NCBI RefSeq assembly: GCF_000336755.1
Contig: NZ_AOLK01000015.1
Coordinates: 8,023-63,020 of the forward strand
DNA length: 54,998 nt
Reading direction: 5' to 3'
Source of the DNA: Haloferax elongans ATCC BAA-1513
Lineage (GTDB): Archaea; Halobacteriota; Halobacteria; Halobacteriales; Haloferacaceae
The translations under genes were made by a program, and so were the position numbers. A model generated the notes under the pieces. The model had not been told where the DNA came from and did not search any database. It saw only the letters and a list, made by a program, of their open reading frames with translations. The first letter of the stretch is position 1; each line of letters opens with the position of its first letter. Of the stretch, positions 41,025 through 50,488 are shown one piece after another.

Positions 41025-42503
41025 ATGGAACTCGTCGCCGACCCGGTCGACATCGGAACCCGCGCGCCCACGGTTCTTCTCAACGAGGCGGACGCGGCGG
41101 AACTCGGGGTTCACGCGCTCGAACGCGTGCAACTCCGACGCGACGGCCGGACTACCATCGGCATCGTCGAACTCACCGACGAGCTCGTCGAGCCCGGGAC
41201 GCTCGGGGTGACGCGTCGACTCGGTCACATCGAAGGCTCGGTCGAGGTATCTGTCGCACCGCAGCCAAACTCGGTGTACTACATTCGGAAGAAACTCGAC
41301 GGCATCGAACTCGAAGCGGACGAAATCGAACGTATCGTCCGCGACATCTACGAGGACCGACTCGCGGACGCTGAACTCAGCGCCTACGTCTCCGCCTCGT
41401 ACACACAGGGCCTGTCGATGGAAGAGACGATGCACCTCACCGAGTGTATGGCCAACATCGGCGAGCGTATGTCGTGGTCCGAGGACATCGTCGCCGACAA
41501 GCACTCTATCGGGGGCGTCGCGGGCAACCGCGTCACGCCGATTCTCGTTCCAATCGTCGCCGCGGCGGGACTGAAGATTCCGAAGACCTCGTCGCGGGCA
41601 GTCACGTCCGCCGCCGGGACCGCCGACACGATGGAAGTGCTGTGCGACGTGGACTTCTCTATCGACGAGATTCGCGACATCGTCGACGAGACCGGCGGCT
41701 GTCTCGTCTGGGGCGGCGCGGTGAACCTCTCGCCGGTCGACGACCGAATCATCCGGGTCGAGACGCCGCTTTCTATCGACCCGCGCGGGCAACTCATCGC
41801 GTCGGTCCTCTCGAAGAAAGAAAGCGCTGGCTCGACGCACGTCGTCATCGATATTCCCTACGGAGAGGGTGCCAAAGTTGCGAGTCTCGCCGATGCACGC
41901 GAACTCGCCGAGGACTTCAAACGCGTCGGTACCCACCTCGGCATGTCCATCGAATGCGCAATCACGAACGGAGCAGCGCCAGTAGGTCGCGGTGTCGGAC
42001 CCATCCTCGAAGCCCGCGACGTGCTCGCCACTCTCGCAGGCGACGGCCCGAACGACCTGCGTGTGAAGTCGATACGACTCGCCGAACTCCTGTTCGAGTG
42101 TGCCGGTATCGACGCAGACGCGACCGAAATCCTCGACTCCGGGCAGGCCCGCGAGACCTTCCGAGAGATACTCGCCGCACAGAACGGCGACCCGGACGTG
42201 GTGGCGTCCGACCTCTCGCCCGGTCGCCACACTCACACCGTCCGCTCCGACAACAACGGCGTGGTCACGCACATCAACAACCGCCTCGTCAACGAAGTCG
42301 CCAGACGCGCCGGCGCGCCCAAAGACGCAGGTGCGGGTATCGACCTCCATTGTCGCGTCGGCGAGACGGCTGCAGTCGGTGACGCGCTCTTTACTATCCA
42401 CGCGGAGTCGCCTGACAAACTCGCAGATTCCGAGGACTTGGTCGGTCGCGTGGACACCGTCAGAGTTCGGCACCCCGACGAGGCGCTCGTCGACCGTATC
42501 TGA
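41025..42503 (+). CDS. deoA: AMP phosphorylase
   Basis: The 492-residue protein belongs to the archaeal branch of thymidine phosphorylases now known as AMP phosphorylases. An N-terminal about 85-residue extension domain is followed by the glycosyltransferase-family-3 core with KHSIGGVAGNRVTPILVPIVAAAG, TSSRAVTSAAGTADTMEVL and SKKESAGSTHVVIDIPYG. It converts AMP and phosphate to adenine and ribose-1,5-bisphosphate, the first step of the AMP pathway. The next enzyme gene lies about 100 bp downstream and RuBisCO about 3.5 kb further on. The start is ATG 41025; an in-frame GTG at 40968 is less likely. Confidence 0.93.
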   Translation: MELVADPVDIGTRAPTVLLNEADAAELGVHALERVQLRRDGRTTIGIVELTDELVEPGTLGVTRRLGHIEGSVEVSVAPQPNSVYYIRKKLDGIELEADEIERIVRDIYEDRLADAELSAYVSASYTQGLSMEETMHLTECMANIGERMSWSEDIVADKHSIGGVAGNRVTPILVPIVAAAGLKIPKTSSRAVTSAAGTADTMEVLCDVDFSIDEIRDIVDETGGCLVWGGAVNLSPVDDRIIRVETPLSIDPRGQLIASVLSKKESAGSTHVVIDIPYGEGAKVASLADARELAEDFKRVGTHLGMSIECAITNGAAPVGRGVGPILEARDVLATLAGDGPNDLRVKSIRLAELLFECAGIDADATEILDSGQARETFREILAAQNGDPDVVASDLSPGRHTHTVRSDNNGVVTHINNRLVNEVARRAGAPKDAGAGIDLHCRVGETAAVGDALFTIHAESPDKLADSEDLVGRVDTVRVRHPDEALVDRI

Positions 42504-42602
42504 ACCGAGTGAGTCGCTTCGAGTGGCATGCTCTCCGCGTCGCGCGGTGGCCACCCCTCACCTCGGCAACCATTTTTCCCCACTACCTGCGTACTCCATG
42601 AT

Positions 42603-43556
42603 ATGGACGAGCGCGTACACCCCGAGGTCCGACGCGTCGCGGAGGACATCGACACGATGGAAGTTCGCGGCGCGGCGACCATCGCGGACGCGGTGGCTCG
42701 GGCCCTCAGAACACAGGCCGAAGAGAGCGACGCAACCGACCCGGAGACATTCCGTGCGGAACTCCGCGCGGCGGCCCGTGCGCTCCACGAGACACGCCCC
42801 ACAGCGGTCAGTCTCCCCAACGCGCTTCGGTACGTCCTGCGCGGCATGTCGAGTACGACTGTCGAGGGACTGCAACGAGATGTCGTCCAATCGTCCGAGG
42901 AGTTCTGCCAGCGACTCGACAGAGCACAGACGGACCTGGGTAAAGTCGGCGCGAACCGCCTCCGCGACGGCGACGTCATCATGACGCACTGTCACTCGAC
43001 GGACGCACTCGCGTGCGTCGAGGCGGCCGTCGAACAGGGCAAACATATCGAGGCTATCGTCAAGGAGACGCGACCGCGAAATCAGGGTCACATCACCGCG
43101 GAAGAACTCGCCGACATGGGCGTTCCCGTGACGCTCATCGTCGATTCAGCGGCGCGGCGCTACCTCAACGACGTCGACCACGTCCTCGTCGGGGCTGACG
43201 CCGTCGCCGCCGACGGGAGCGTCATCAACAAAATCGGGACGAGCGGGCTCGCGGTCAACGCCCGTGACAGAGGGACGCCCATCATGGTCGCCTCGCAGAC
43301 GCTCAAACTCCATCCGGGGACGCTCACCGGACACACCGTCGATATCGAGATGCGGGACACCGAGGAGATTATCGACGAGTCGCGCCGCGAAGAAATCGGC
43401 AGTCCGAAGGTCGTCAATCCGGCGTTCGACGTGACGCCGCCGCGCTACGTCGACGCCATCGTCACCGAGCGCGGGCAGTTCCCACCCGAGAGCATCGTCA
43501 CGCTGATGCGCGAACTCTTCGGCGAGGGAACGTCGGAGCCGTGGGCCGAACCCTGA
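42603..43556 (+). CDS. Ribose-1,5-bisphosphate isomerase
   Basis: The 317-residue protein is of the eIF2B-alpha/MtnA fold, in the archaeal R15P isomerase group. Visible are the catalytic-type Cys in THCHSTDALACVEAA, ETRPRNQGHITAEELADMG, and the Asp in LVGADAVAADGSVINKIGTSGLA. It converts ribose-1,5-bisphosphate to ribulose-1,5-bisphosphate for RuBisCO, the second step of the AMP pathway. It was long annotated as translation factor aIF-2B; the adjacent AMP phosphorylase supports the metabolic role. Start ATG 42603. Confidence 0.93.
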   Translation: MDERVHPEVRRVAEDIDTMEVRGAATIADAVARALRTQAEESDATDPETFRAELRAAARALHETRPTAVSLPNALRYVLRGMSSTTVEGLQRDVVQSSEEFCQRLDRAQTDLGKVGANRLRDGDVIMTHCHSTDALACVEAAVEQGKHIEAIVKETRPRNQGHITAEELADMGVPVTLIVDSAARRYLNDVDHVLVGADAVAADGSVINKIGTSGLAVNARDRGTPIMVASQTLKLHPGTLTGHTVDIEMRDTEEIIDESRREEIGSPKVVNPAFDVTPPRYVDAIVTERGQFPPESIVTLMRELFGEGTSEPWAEP

Positions 43557-43614
43557 GTGCGACCTGGCGGCGGCCTGACGGCGACCTGACGGCTGACAGG
43601 TGACTGACGGTTGA

Positions 43615-44277
43615 TTACAGGTGGCCGACGAGTTCGGACATCACTTTCATCTCGGCTTTTCGGAGGTGTTCTGCGGCAGTACTCGTCGAGCAGTCGAGTC
43701 GCTCCGCCACGTCTGCGACCGACCCGCTTCGGGGTTCCTGATAGTAGCCGCATTCGACTGCGACCTCGACTGCCTCCTGCTGTCGCGGTGAGAGTGACCC
43801 CGGCGACACGTCTGCTGGTCCCGAGTACGGGCGGATTTTCAGAATCTCCACGTCGACGCCGTCGGGCGTGTCCTCGACCGCCGACTGAAGGGCATCGTCG
43901 GTTCCGACGAGCGTCACCGAAATCGAGCCGTCGCCGTCGAAGATGACCGGCGGAACGACGATGAGGTCGCCTTGGGTAATCGCCGCCGTCTGTCGCGCAC
44001 CCTTGGCGTCGAGTCGCTCGTTGACGACGATGAAAAAGGAGTCGCCGGGCATCTGTTTCACCTCGTACGAGAGAATTCCCGGCGTCGCCGCCAGCGCCTC
44101 CTCGTAGGCGTCGATATCGGAACCGACGATTTCGAAGATGATGGTGTTCTTGTCAGTCACCGTCGGGTTCCAGTGGTGCAACTTCGTCCGCTCGAACGCC
44201 TCGTGTTCGACGACGAACTCGTGCATGGGGTGCATCTGCTCGTCGTCCGGTTTGAATCGGAGTCCGACCGATTTCAT
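43615..44277 (-). CDS. Bat-type (HTH_10) transcriptional regulator
   Basis: The 220-residue protein has an N-terminal sensor-like domain starting MKSVGLRFKPDDEQMHPMHEFVVEHEAFERTKLHHW and a C-terminal HTH_10 domain (LSPRQQEAVEVAVECGYYQEPRSGSVADVAERLDCSTSTAAEHLRKAE). It is related in layout to the regulator at 2989 but not closely similar in the N-domain. It lies between the R15P isomerase and nuoCD genes and is divergent from nuoCD. The minus-strand TATA-like TTTTTATA is 27 nt before its start, so it is leaderless. Confidence 0.88.
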   Translation of the reverse strand: MKSVGLRFKPDDEQMHPMHEFVVEHEAFERTKLHHWNPTVTDKNTIIFEIVGSDIDAYEEALAATPGILSYEVKQMPGDSFFIVVNERLDAKGARQTAAITQGDLIVVPPVIFDGDGSISVTLVGTDDALQSAVEDTPDGVDVEILKIRPYSGPADVSPGSLSPRQQEAVEVAVECGYYQEPRSGSVADVAERLDCSTSTAAEHLRKAEMKVMSELVGHL

Positions 44278-44299
44278 GTCCGGGTGTAGTCAGATGGAG

Positions 44300-44307
44300 T
44301 ATAAAAA
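44300..44307 (-). promoter_or_regulatory. TATA box of bat-type regulator
   Basis: The minus strand reads TTTTTATA centred 27 nt before the ATG at 44277, the leaderless spacing. On the plus strand the same bases (tataaaaa) lie about 70 nt before nuoCD and might serve it with a leader. Confidence 0.5.
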
Positions 44308-44372
44308 GCGGCCGCACTCGTGAGGCAGAATTCTGAATCGCGTCTTCGGAGAAACGTGACGTAACACAACCA

Positions 44373-46052
44373 ATGTCTCTCGAATCTCCACAAACCGTGA
44401 CCGATTCGGATGCCGCCGGTGTCGCCACCACCGACATCGACGCCGGCGTGTTGCGACAGACGCTCGGCGATTCTATCCTCGACCTCGACCAGCATGTCCA
44501 CGCTCCCGAGGTGACGATTCGCCCCGACGAGGTCCAAGCGGTCCTCTCGACGCTGCGGGACCACCTCGGGTTGGACCACCTCTCGTGTGTCACCGCACAG
44601 GAGTACGAAGACCGCTACGAGTCTATCTACCACCTGAAATCGTACGACGACCCGACGCGCGAACTGAGTGTGGTCGTTCCCACGTCGCGGTCGGACCCGG
44701 TCAGCGAGTCGGCCGCACCCGTGTTCGAGACGGCCAACTGGCACGAACGCGAGGCGTACGACCTCGTCGGCATCCACTACGACGACCACCCGGACCTGCG
44801 CCGTATTCTCCTGCCCGAGACGTGGCAAGGCCATCCACTCGGCCGCGACTACGACCAGCGACGCCCGCAAATCGTCAAATACGACGAGAACGCGAATCCG
44901 CTCCACAAAGACGGCTGGAGCGAGGATAACACGATGCTTCTCAACATCGGCCCGCACCACCCCGCGACCCACGGCGTGATGCACCTCCAAGTCGTCCTCG
45001 ACGGCGAGCAGGTCGTCGACGTAGAACCCGATATCGGGTACATCCATCGCTGCGAAGAGCAGATGTGCCAGCAGGGAACCTACCGCCACCAGATTATGCC
45101 GTATCCCGACCGCTGGGACTGGGGCGGCGGCGGGCTTCTGAACGAGTGGGCGTACGCCCGCACCGCAGAGGAGTTAGCCGGTATCGAGGTCCCCGAGTAC
45201 GCACAGGTCATTCGGACGATGGCGGCCGAGTTGAGTCGCATCCTCTCGCACATGCTCGCGCTCGGTGCCTACGCCCTCGACGTTATCGGCGACTTCACCG
45301 CGACGTTCATGTACGCCATGCGGGACCGCGAACTCGTCCAAGGTATCCTCGAAGACCTCACCGGACAGCGGCTCATGTTCAACTACTTCCGACTCGGTGG
45401 GGTCGTCTGGGACCTCCCGGAGCCCCGAGAGGCGTTCTTCGAGAAGGTTCGTGACTTCCTCGACGGACTCCCAGAAAAGCTCGAAGAGTACCACGACCTC
45501 CTCACGGTCAACGAGATTTTGCAGGCACGAACGCTCGATACGGGCGTCCTTCCGCCGGAGGTCGCAAAGCGCTACGGTGTAACCGGTCCGGTCGCCCGCG
45601 GCTCAGGAATCGACTACGACCTCCGCCGTGACGACCCCTACGGCTACTACGATGAACTCGACTGGAACGTCGTCGTCGAAGACGACTGCGACAACTTCTC
45701 GCGTCTGCTCGTGCGGATGCGCGAGGTCGAGGAATCCGCGTCTATCATCGCCCAGTGTGTCGATTTACTCGAAGACTGGCCCGAGGACGACCGCAACATC
45801 CAGGCGAACGTCCCCCGGACCATCAAGCCGGAGGAAGACACCGAAATCTACCGCGCCGTCGAGGCCGCGAAGGGCGAACTCGGTATCTACATCCGCGCCG
45901 ACGGCACCGACAAACCAGCTCGCTTCAAGATTCGCGGCCCGTCGTTTTCGAACTTGCAGGCGCTTCCCGAGATGGCCGAAGGCGAGTACATCCCCGACCT
46001 CATCGCGTCTCTCGGCAGTCTCGACACGATTATGGGCGAAGTCGACCGCTGA
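44373..46052 (+). CDS. nuoCD: Stand-alone NuoCD-type subunit of complex I
   Basis: The 559-residue fusion has a NuoC-like part (residues about 45-175, ending RRILLPETWQGHPLGRDY) and a NuoD-like part with GPHHPATHGVMHLQVVLDGEQV, GYIHRCEEQMCQQGTYRHQIMPYPDR, LFNYFRLGGVVWDLPEP-like and RGSGIDYDLRRDDPYGYYDEL. Complex I NuoD forms part of the quinone pocket. Here the conserved Tyr of DR-x-DY is Trp250 (DRWDWGGGG). No nuoA, B, H or I gene is beside it, so this is probably a paralogue of the copy in a main nuo operon. Whether it assembles into complex I, replaces the main copy or has another partner is open. Confidence 0.88.
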   Translation: MSLESPQTVTDSDAAGVATTDIDAGVLRQTLGDSILDLDQHVHAPEVTIRPDEVQAVLSTLRDHLGLDHLSCVTAQEYEDRYESIYHLKSYDDPTRELSVVVPTSRSDPVSESAAPVFETANWHEREAYDLVGIHYDDHPDLRRILLPETWQGHPLGRDYDQRRPQIVKYDENANPLHKDGWSEDNTMLLNIGPHHPATHGVMHLQVVLDGEQVVDVEPDIGYIHRCEEQMCQQGTYRHQIMPYPDRWDWGGGGLLNEWAYARTAEELAGIEVPEYAQVIRTMAAELSRILSHMLALGAYALDVIGDFTATFMYAMRDRELVQGILEDLTGQRLMFNYFRLGGVVWDLPEPREAFFEKVRDFLDGLPEKLEEYHDLLTVNEILQARTLDTGVLPPEVAKRYGVTGPVARGSGIDYDLRRDDPYGYYDELDWNVVVEDDCDNFSRLLVRMREVEESASIIAQCVDLLEDWPEDDRNIQANVPRTIKPEEDTEIYRAVEAAKGELGIYIRADGTDKPARFKIRGPSFSNLQALPEMAEGEYIPDLIASLGSLDTIMGEVDR

Positions 46053-46088
46053 CTGGGAAAAAACGGGTTCGTTGCGGAACCGGCGTGC

Positions 46089-47333
46089 CTACCGCGGCGT
46101 CTCGGTGCCCCACTTGTCGAGGGCGACCGCGAGTTCCGGCGTCTCGTCTGCGACTTCTTGGATGGACTTGCCGTCGACGTAGCCGTCGATTGCGGCCCGG
46201 AGTGCGACTGCTCCGGCGCGGGTGCCATCGGGGTGGCCGTGGATACCGCCGCCGAGTTGGATACAGACGTTGGTTCCGGTCGCATCGAGGAGGTCCGGCA
46301 GGAGGCCGGGGTGGAGACCGCCGGACGCGACAGGGAGCACGTCGGTCGTTCCGTAGAGGTCGCTGCGCATCCACTCGTTGATGCCGACAGTGTCTTCGTT
46401 AGCGAGTTTGCCGAGACCAGCCGTGCCGGTGTGAAGTTGGTCGACACCGAGGAGGCGCGAAATCTGTGCGAGGACGCGCATCGAGACGCCGTGGGTCGGC
46501 ATGCGGTCGAATGCGGCGTGCATGGCACGGTGGGCGTGGATGGCCATGCCGTGTTTCTCGGTGCGCTCGCGGACAGTCTGGAGACCTGCCCACCCGGCGG
46601 TGATGATGTCCACCATGACGTACTCGCCGCCCTGTTCGGCCACTTCGTCCACGCGGTCCAGCATCGTCTGGGTGTCCGCGGTGACGTTGATGAGGTAGGA
46701 CTTCTTCTCACCCGTCTCGTCTTCGGCGTCGTCGCGGAGGGCGAGCGACTCGGTCAGGCGGTCGGCGAAGGGATTGAACGCTTGGTCGGTGAGGTTCTCG
46801 TCGTCTTTCAGGAGGTCAACTCCACCGAGCCACGCGTCGTAGCCGACCTGCGCGTGGGATTTCGTCGAGAGGCCGACTTTCGGCTTGGGGACCGTCGCCG
46901 TGATGGGACGGTCGTCGACGCCGAAAATCTCCTCGCGGACCGACGAGCCGAAGAGCGGGCCGTCGAACGACGAGACGATGGCCTCGGGCCACTCACAGTC
47001 CATGAGGCGGATGGTGTCGACCGCTTTCATGCCCATGATGTTGCCCGCAATACAGGAGAGTATCTGCGGCATGTTGCCGGGTTCGAACAGGCCAGCAGGG
47101 TAGGCGACGCCGATGGTGTCGCCGTCGATGGAGAAGGCAGTCGCACCCATATCGGTGAAGTCCGCGCCGGTCTGGAGTGCGGCCCACGTCCCGTTGGAAG
47201 ACTCGGAGGCCACTCGACTCGCGGCCTCCTCTGTCGTCATTCCGGTTGCGGGGTCGATACGGAAAGTGCAGACGAGGTCCTCGTCGGTCGGTTCGTAGTC
47301 GAGGTCCAGGAAGTCTTCGTAGGTGATACCCAT
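46089..47333 (-). CDS. rbcL: Type III ribulose-1,5-bisphosphate carboxylase large subunit
   Basis: The 414-residue protein has the RuBisCO catalytic motifs: TVPKPKVGL (catalytic Lys), GGVDLLKDDEN (carbamylated Lys with Asp and Glu metal ligands), HAHRAMHAAF, and loop-6-type TGTAGLGKL with its Lys. Length and sequence fit the archaeal form III, which has no small subunit. It carboxylates ribulose-1,5-bisphosphate made from AMP by the two enzymes encoded at 41025-43556. A TATA-like element (47355-47365, GTTTTAAGATT on the minus strand) is about 27 nt before the ATG at 47333, so the gene is leaderless. Confidence 0.95.
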   Translation of the reverse strand: MGITYEDFLDLDYEPTDEDLVCTFRIDPATGMTTEEAASRVASESSNGTWAALQTGADFTDMGATAFSIDGDTIGVAYPAGLFEPGNMPQILSCIAGNIMGMKAVDTIRLMDCEWPEAIVSSFDGPLFGSSVREEIFGVDDRPITATVPKPKVGLSTKSHAQVGYDAWLGGVDLLKDDENLTDQAFNPFADRLTESLALRDDAEDETGEKKSYLINVTADTQTMLDRVDEVAEQGGEYVMVDIITAGWAGLQTVRERTEKHGMAIHAHRAMHAAFDRMPTHGVSMRVLAQISRLLGVDQLHTGTAGLGKLANEDTVGINEWMRSDLYGTTDVLPVASGGLHPGLLPDLLDATGTNVCIQLGGGIHGHPDGTRAGAVALRAAIDGYVDGKSIQEVADETPELAVALDKWGTETPR

Positions 47334-47354
47334 AGCTTCGCCTTCGGCCCCACG

Positions 47355-47365
47355 AATCTTAAAAC
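47355..47365 (-). promoter_or_regulatory. TATA box of RuBisCO gene
   Basis: GTTTTAAGATT on the minus strand lies about 27 nt before the ATG at 47333. Confidence 0.5.
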
Positions 47366-47427
47366 GCTATCCAAAAGCGACTTTGGGGGTGGGGACGAAC
47401 CCTAAGGGTTCGGCTCGACGACGGCCC

Positions 47428-48348
47428 TCACAGCACGACGAACGTCGGGAGGTACAGCCCGATACAGAGGAGTGCCGCGCGACGGTCGATACCCCGCCGC
47501 CAGTAAAACAGCGCCAGCACGGCGACCGAGACTGCGAGCATGTAGACCCCCGACGTCGTCACCGTCCCGAGGTCTGTGACGACTACGTCCGCGACGAGCG
47601 CACCGACACCGAGCGAGAAGACCGGGTCGGTGATGTTGCTGCCGAGAATCGCGCCGACGGAGATACCTTCTTGGCCCTCTCTGGCCGCGATACCGGCGAC
47701 GACGACTTCGGGAGCGGTCGTCCCGAGCCCCGTCAGCAATCCGATGAGGTACTCCGAGATACCGACGAGTCTGGCGAGTTCGATGCCGTTTGTCACCATC
47801 ACTTGCCCTCCGACGACGACCAACACCAGTCCGAACACCACACGCGGCAGTCCTCGCTCGGGCGTTTCTTCCTCTTCGACGACCTCTTCGGCGATTTCCT
47901 CACCGCCCTCGTTGGTGTAGAGCGTGTAGACGAAATTGACGTACGCGAGCATCATCAGAAACCCTTCGGAGCGCTGGATGACGCCGTCTTCGAGCGTGAG
48001 CAGCATGATAATCATCGCGAGCGTCATCGCGCCGCCGTATATCATCACGTCGCGGCGCTCGGCGACGATAGGCGAGATGAGCGCGACGATGCCGATAGCG
48101 AGGGTAATCTGCGACGTCTCAGACCCGACGATGTTGCCGACGACGAGGTCGCCCGCGCCGTAGGTGGCCGCGTATATCGAGGTGGTCATCTCGGGAACCG
48201 ACGTTCCGACCGAGATGAGCGTCACACCGATGAAAAACGCCGAGACACCGTAGAATCGCGCGACTTCTGCTGCGGCGGTCACGGCCCTGTCGGCACCGAA
48301 GACGAGTGCGGCGAGTCCGGCGACGAAGAGTGCGACCTCCACGAGCAT
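47428..48348 (-). CDS. Ca2+/cation antiporter of the CaCA family (YrbG-like)
   Basis: The 306-residue protein has ten predicted helices with two inverted alpha-repeats: GTSVPEMTTS...GNIVGSE and GLGTTAPEVVVA...GSNITDP. These Pro-Glu and Ser/Asn motifs bind Ca2+ and Na+ in NCX-type exchangers. A short acidic loop (GGEEIAEEVVEEEETPERG) joins the halves. It probably exchanges Na+ for Ca2+ at the membrane. With the SERCA-like pump at 5418 the window holds two likely calcium exporters. Confidence 0.92.
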   Translation of the reverse strand: MLVEVALFVAGLAALVFGADRAVTAAAEVARFYGVSAFFIGVTLISVGTSVPEMTTSIYAATYGAGDLVVGNIVGSETSQITLAIGIVALISPIVAERRDVMIYGGAMTLAMIIMLLTLEDGVIQRSEGFLMMLAYVNFVYTLYTNEGGEEIAEEVVEEEETPERGLPRVVFGLVLVVVGGQVMVTNGIELARLVGISEYLIGLLTGLGTTAPEVVVAGIAAREGQEGISVGAILGSNITDPVFSLGVGALVADVVVTDLGTVTTSGVYMLAVSVAVLALFYWRRGIDRRAALLCIGLYLPTFVVL

Positions 48349-48411
48349 GGTTGGATGAACCTCTCCGCGAAGTGACCTAAATCTCTCTGCGAAGTGGCGT
48401 AAAACGCTGTC

Positions 48412-50331
48412 TCAGGGCGACAGTAGCGCCCGAACCTCGCGGAACTCGGGCACGTCACTATCGAGCGCGCCACAGAGCGCGTCGGCGGCACCCAGAAGCC
48501 ACTCCGCGCGCTCGACCCGCGATTCGAGGTCTCCCGGTCCGATGCGGTAGCGCTCGACGAGGTCTTCGATTGTCTCTCCCTGCGACCACTCGTGGAGGAT
48601 GCGGGCGGTTTTGACGGCCGTCAGCCAGTCTTCGAACGACTCGGCTTCGCCCATCGCGGTGGTGAACTCGGCGGCGTGGGTCCGGGCGTACTGGTACATC
48701 AGCGCCCGCTCGCGGTTGCCGAGGTAGGTGTCGAGCATGTCTGGCGTGTCGCAGACGACTTCGAGCGCGGTGCGCGGGGTCACGTTCTCGTCGGCCATCG
48801 TCTGGATGGTTCGGATGCCGGAGACGATTCGCGCGCCGGTCGTCGGCGAGACGTACTGCCGAGAGGTCTGCGAGCCGAGCGTTGTCGCCGACAGCGTCGA
48901 GCCATCGACCGTCAGCATCTCCATCCGTTCGAGTTCGGAGACCACGTCGCTGACGAGCGCGGTGAGGTCCACGTCAGCCTGCTGGTGAGCGTAGTAGGTC
49001 GCGGCGAACACGTCGACGACACCGGCCACGGAGTCCGCGAACCCGGAGGCGACAACCGAGAGAACGTGCGTCCGAAGCGACTCGCGGTCGTCGAACTGTG
49101 AGTCGACAGCCTCTGCGTCCGCCTCGACGTAGCGTTCGACCAGTTCGTCGTGGGTGGCTTCGTCGCCGACGAGGACCGCCTCGCCATAGGGGTCGAGGTG
49201 TGGACGGCCCGCCCGACCACACATCTGGTGGACATCGAGGACGGGAATCCACTCCATCGCGTCCCCGGTGTAGCGTTTCTGGTCGCGGATGACGACGCGG
49301 CGCGCCGGGACGTTCACGCCAGCCGCGAGGGTCGGTGTAGCGCAGATAACCGCCAGTCGGCGCTCTCTGAAGGCCGTTTCGACCGCTGCGCGGTGGGAAC
49401 TCCGAAGGCCAGCGTGGTGGAATCCAACCCCGGTGCTGGCGCAGTCGGCGAGGTGGGCACCGGTCGCCGTTCCCCCCAACTCACGCAGTTCGTCGCCGAG
49501 GTCGGTCGCAGGCGACAGGTCCTCCTCGGCGAGTCGTTCCGCCAGCGACTCGGCTTCTCGGCGGGAGCGAACGAAGGCGAGACACTGGCCGCCGCTCGTG
49601 ACAGCGTCTGCGACGAGCGAGACGGTCGCTTCGGTGTCTGCGTCGTCTTTCGGACCAAGCGGTGGTACGTCGACCGCGAGTGAGGTGCCATCGTCGAAGG
49701 CTACTGATTCGTCCGAATAGACGCCTGTCCTGAGCGAAACCGGTCGCCACGTACTCTCGACGAGTTCGGCGTCCAGCCACGAAGCGATGGTCTCGGGATT
49801 ATCGACCGTCGCGGAGAGGGCGACGAGTTGGAGGTCGGGAACACGACGCTGGAGCGTCGCCAACGTCATTTCGAGTGTCGGCCCGCGGCCGGGAGCGCCG
49901 AGGAGGTGGACCTCGTCGACGACGACGCAGGCGAGCGATTCGACCCACGAGGCACCGTTTCGAATCGCGGAATCGACCTTCTCGCTCGTGGCGACCACGA
50001 TGTCGTACTCGCCGAGGTCTTCTTCGGCCGAGTCGAAGTCGCCGGTGGAGATACCGACGTTCACGCCCGGAAGTTGGTCAAACGTCTCGTACTTCTCGCG
50101 TGCGAGTGCCCGAAGTGGGACGATGTAGAGCCCCGGGCCGTCGGCGGTGAGCATCGCCAGTTCAGCGATGAACGTCTTGCCGCTGGCGGTCGGAATAGCG
50201 GCGACGACGCGGCCTCCGTTTGCGACGCCTGCTTCGACGGCGGCCTCCTGCGGCGGGTACAACTCCTCGATACCGTTCGATTCGTAGTGGGAGACGAAGT
50301 CCGCCGACAGCGGGAGGTCACACACGCGCAT
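48412..50331 (-). CDS. hel308: Hel308-type superfamily 2 DNA helicase
   Basis: The 639-residue protein has the Q-like motif (ELYPPQ), Walker A AAIPTASGKT, VVVDEVHLLG (DEAH-like box), LSATVDNP, the second RecA domain with GVGFHHAGL and TPTLAAGVNVPARRVVI, and QMCGRAGRP. The Hel308/Ski2-like family unwinds forked DNA during replication repair. It is slightly shorter than typical Hel308 and its C-terminal winged-helix and ratchet regions (from about 410) are less conserved, so it may be a second Hel308 paralogue. It is separated from the antiporter by about 60 nt. Confidence 0.88.
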   Translation of the reverse strand: MRVCDLPLSADFVSHYESNGIEELYPPQEAAVEAGVANGGRVVAAIPTASGKTFIAELAMLTADGPGLYIVPLRALAREKYETFDQLPGVNVGISTGDFDSAEEDLGEYDIVVATSEKVDSAIRNGASWVESLACVVVDEVHLLGAPGRGPTLEMTLATLQRRVPDLQLVALSATVDNPETIASWLDAELVESTWRPVSLRTGVYSDESVAFDDGTSLAVDVPPLGPKDDADTEATVSLVADAVTSGGQCLAFVRSRREAESLAERLAEEDLSPATDLGDELRELGGTATGAHLADCASTGVGFHHAGLRSSHRAAVETAFRERRLAVICATPTLAAGVNVPARRVVIRDQKRYTGDAMEWIPVLDVHQMCGRAGRPHLDPYGEAVLVGDEATHDELVERYVEADAEAVDSQFDDRESLRTHVLSVVASGFADSVAGVVDVFAATYYAHQQADVDLTALVSDVVSELERMEMLTVDGSTLSATTLGSQTSRQYVSPTTGARIVSGIRTIQTMADENVTPRTALEVVCDTPDMLDTYLGNRERALMYQYARTHAAEFTTAMGEAESFEDWLTAVKTARILHEWSQGETIEDLVERYRIGPGDLESRVERAEWLLGAADALCGALDSDVPEFREVRALLSP

Positions 50332-50488
50332 CTGTCACACGGTGGACCCGGATTCACTTAAATATCTTCGCCGACACGACCGGAGCCTTAAAGCACTGGT
50401 TCGGTTCTCGAAAAGCCGTATACGGCCGATTTTGGGGTTCCACTCGGCAGCTATTTCCCTCACCTGGCCGATAGATGAAGTCAGAACT

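Noticed and set aside
41019-42554. A 511-codon frame on the minus strand
   Set aside because: Antisense to AMP phosphorylase; no recognisable domain.
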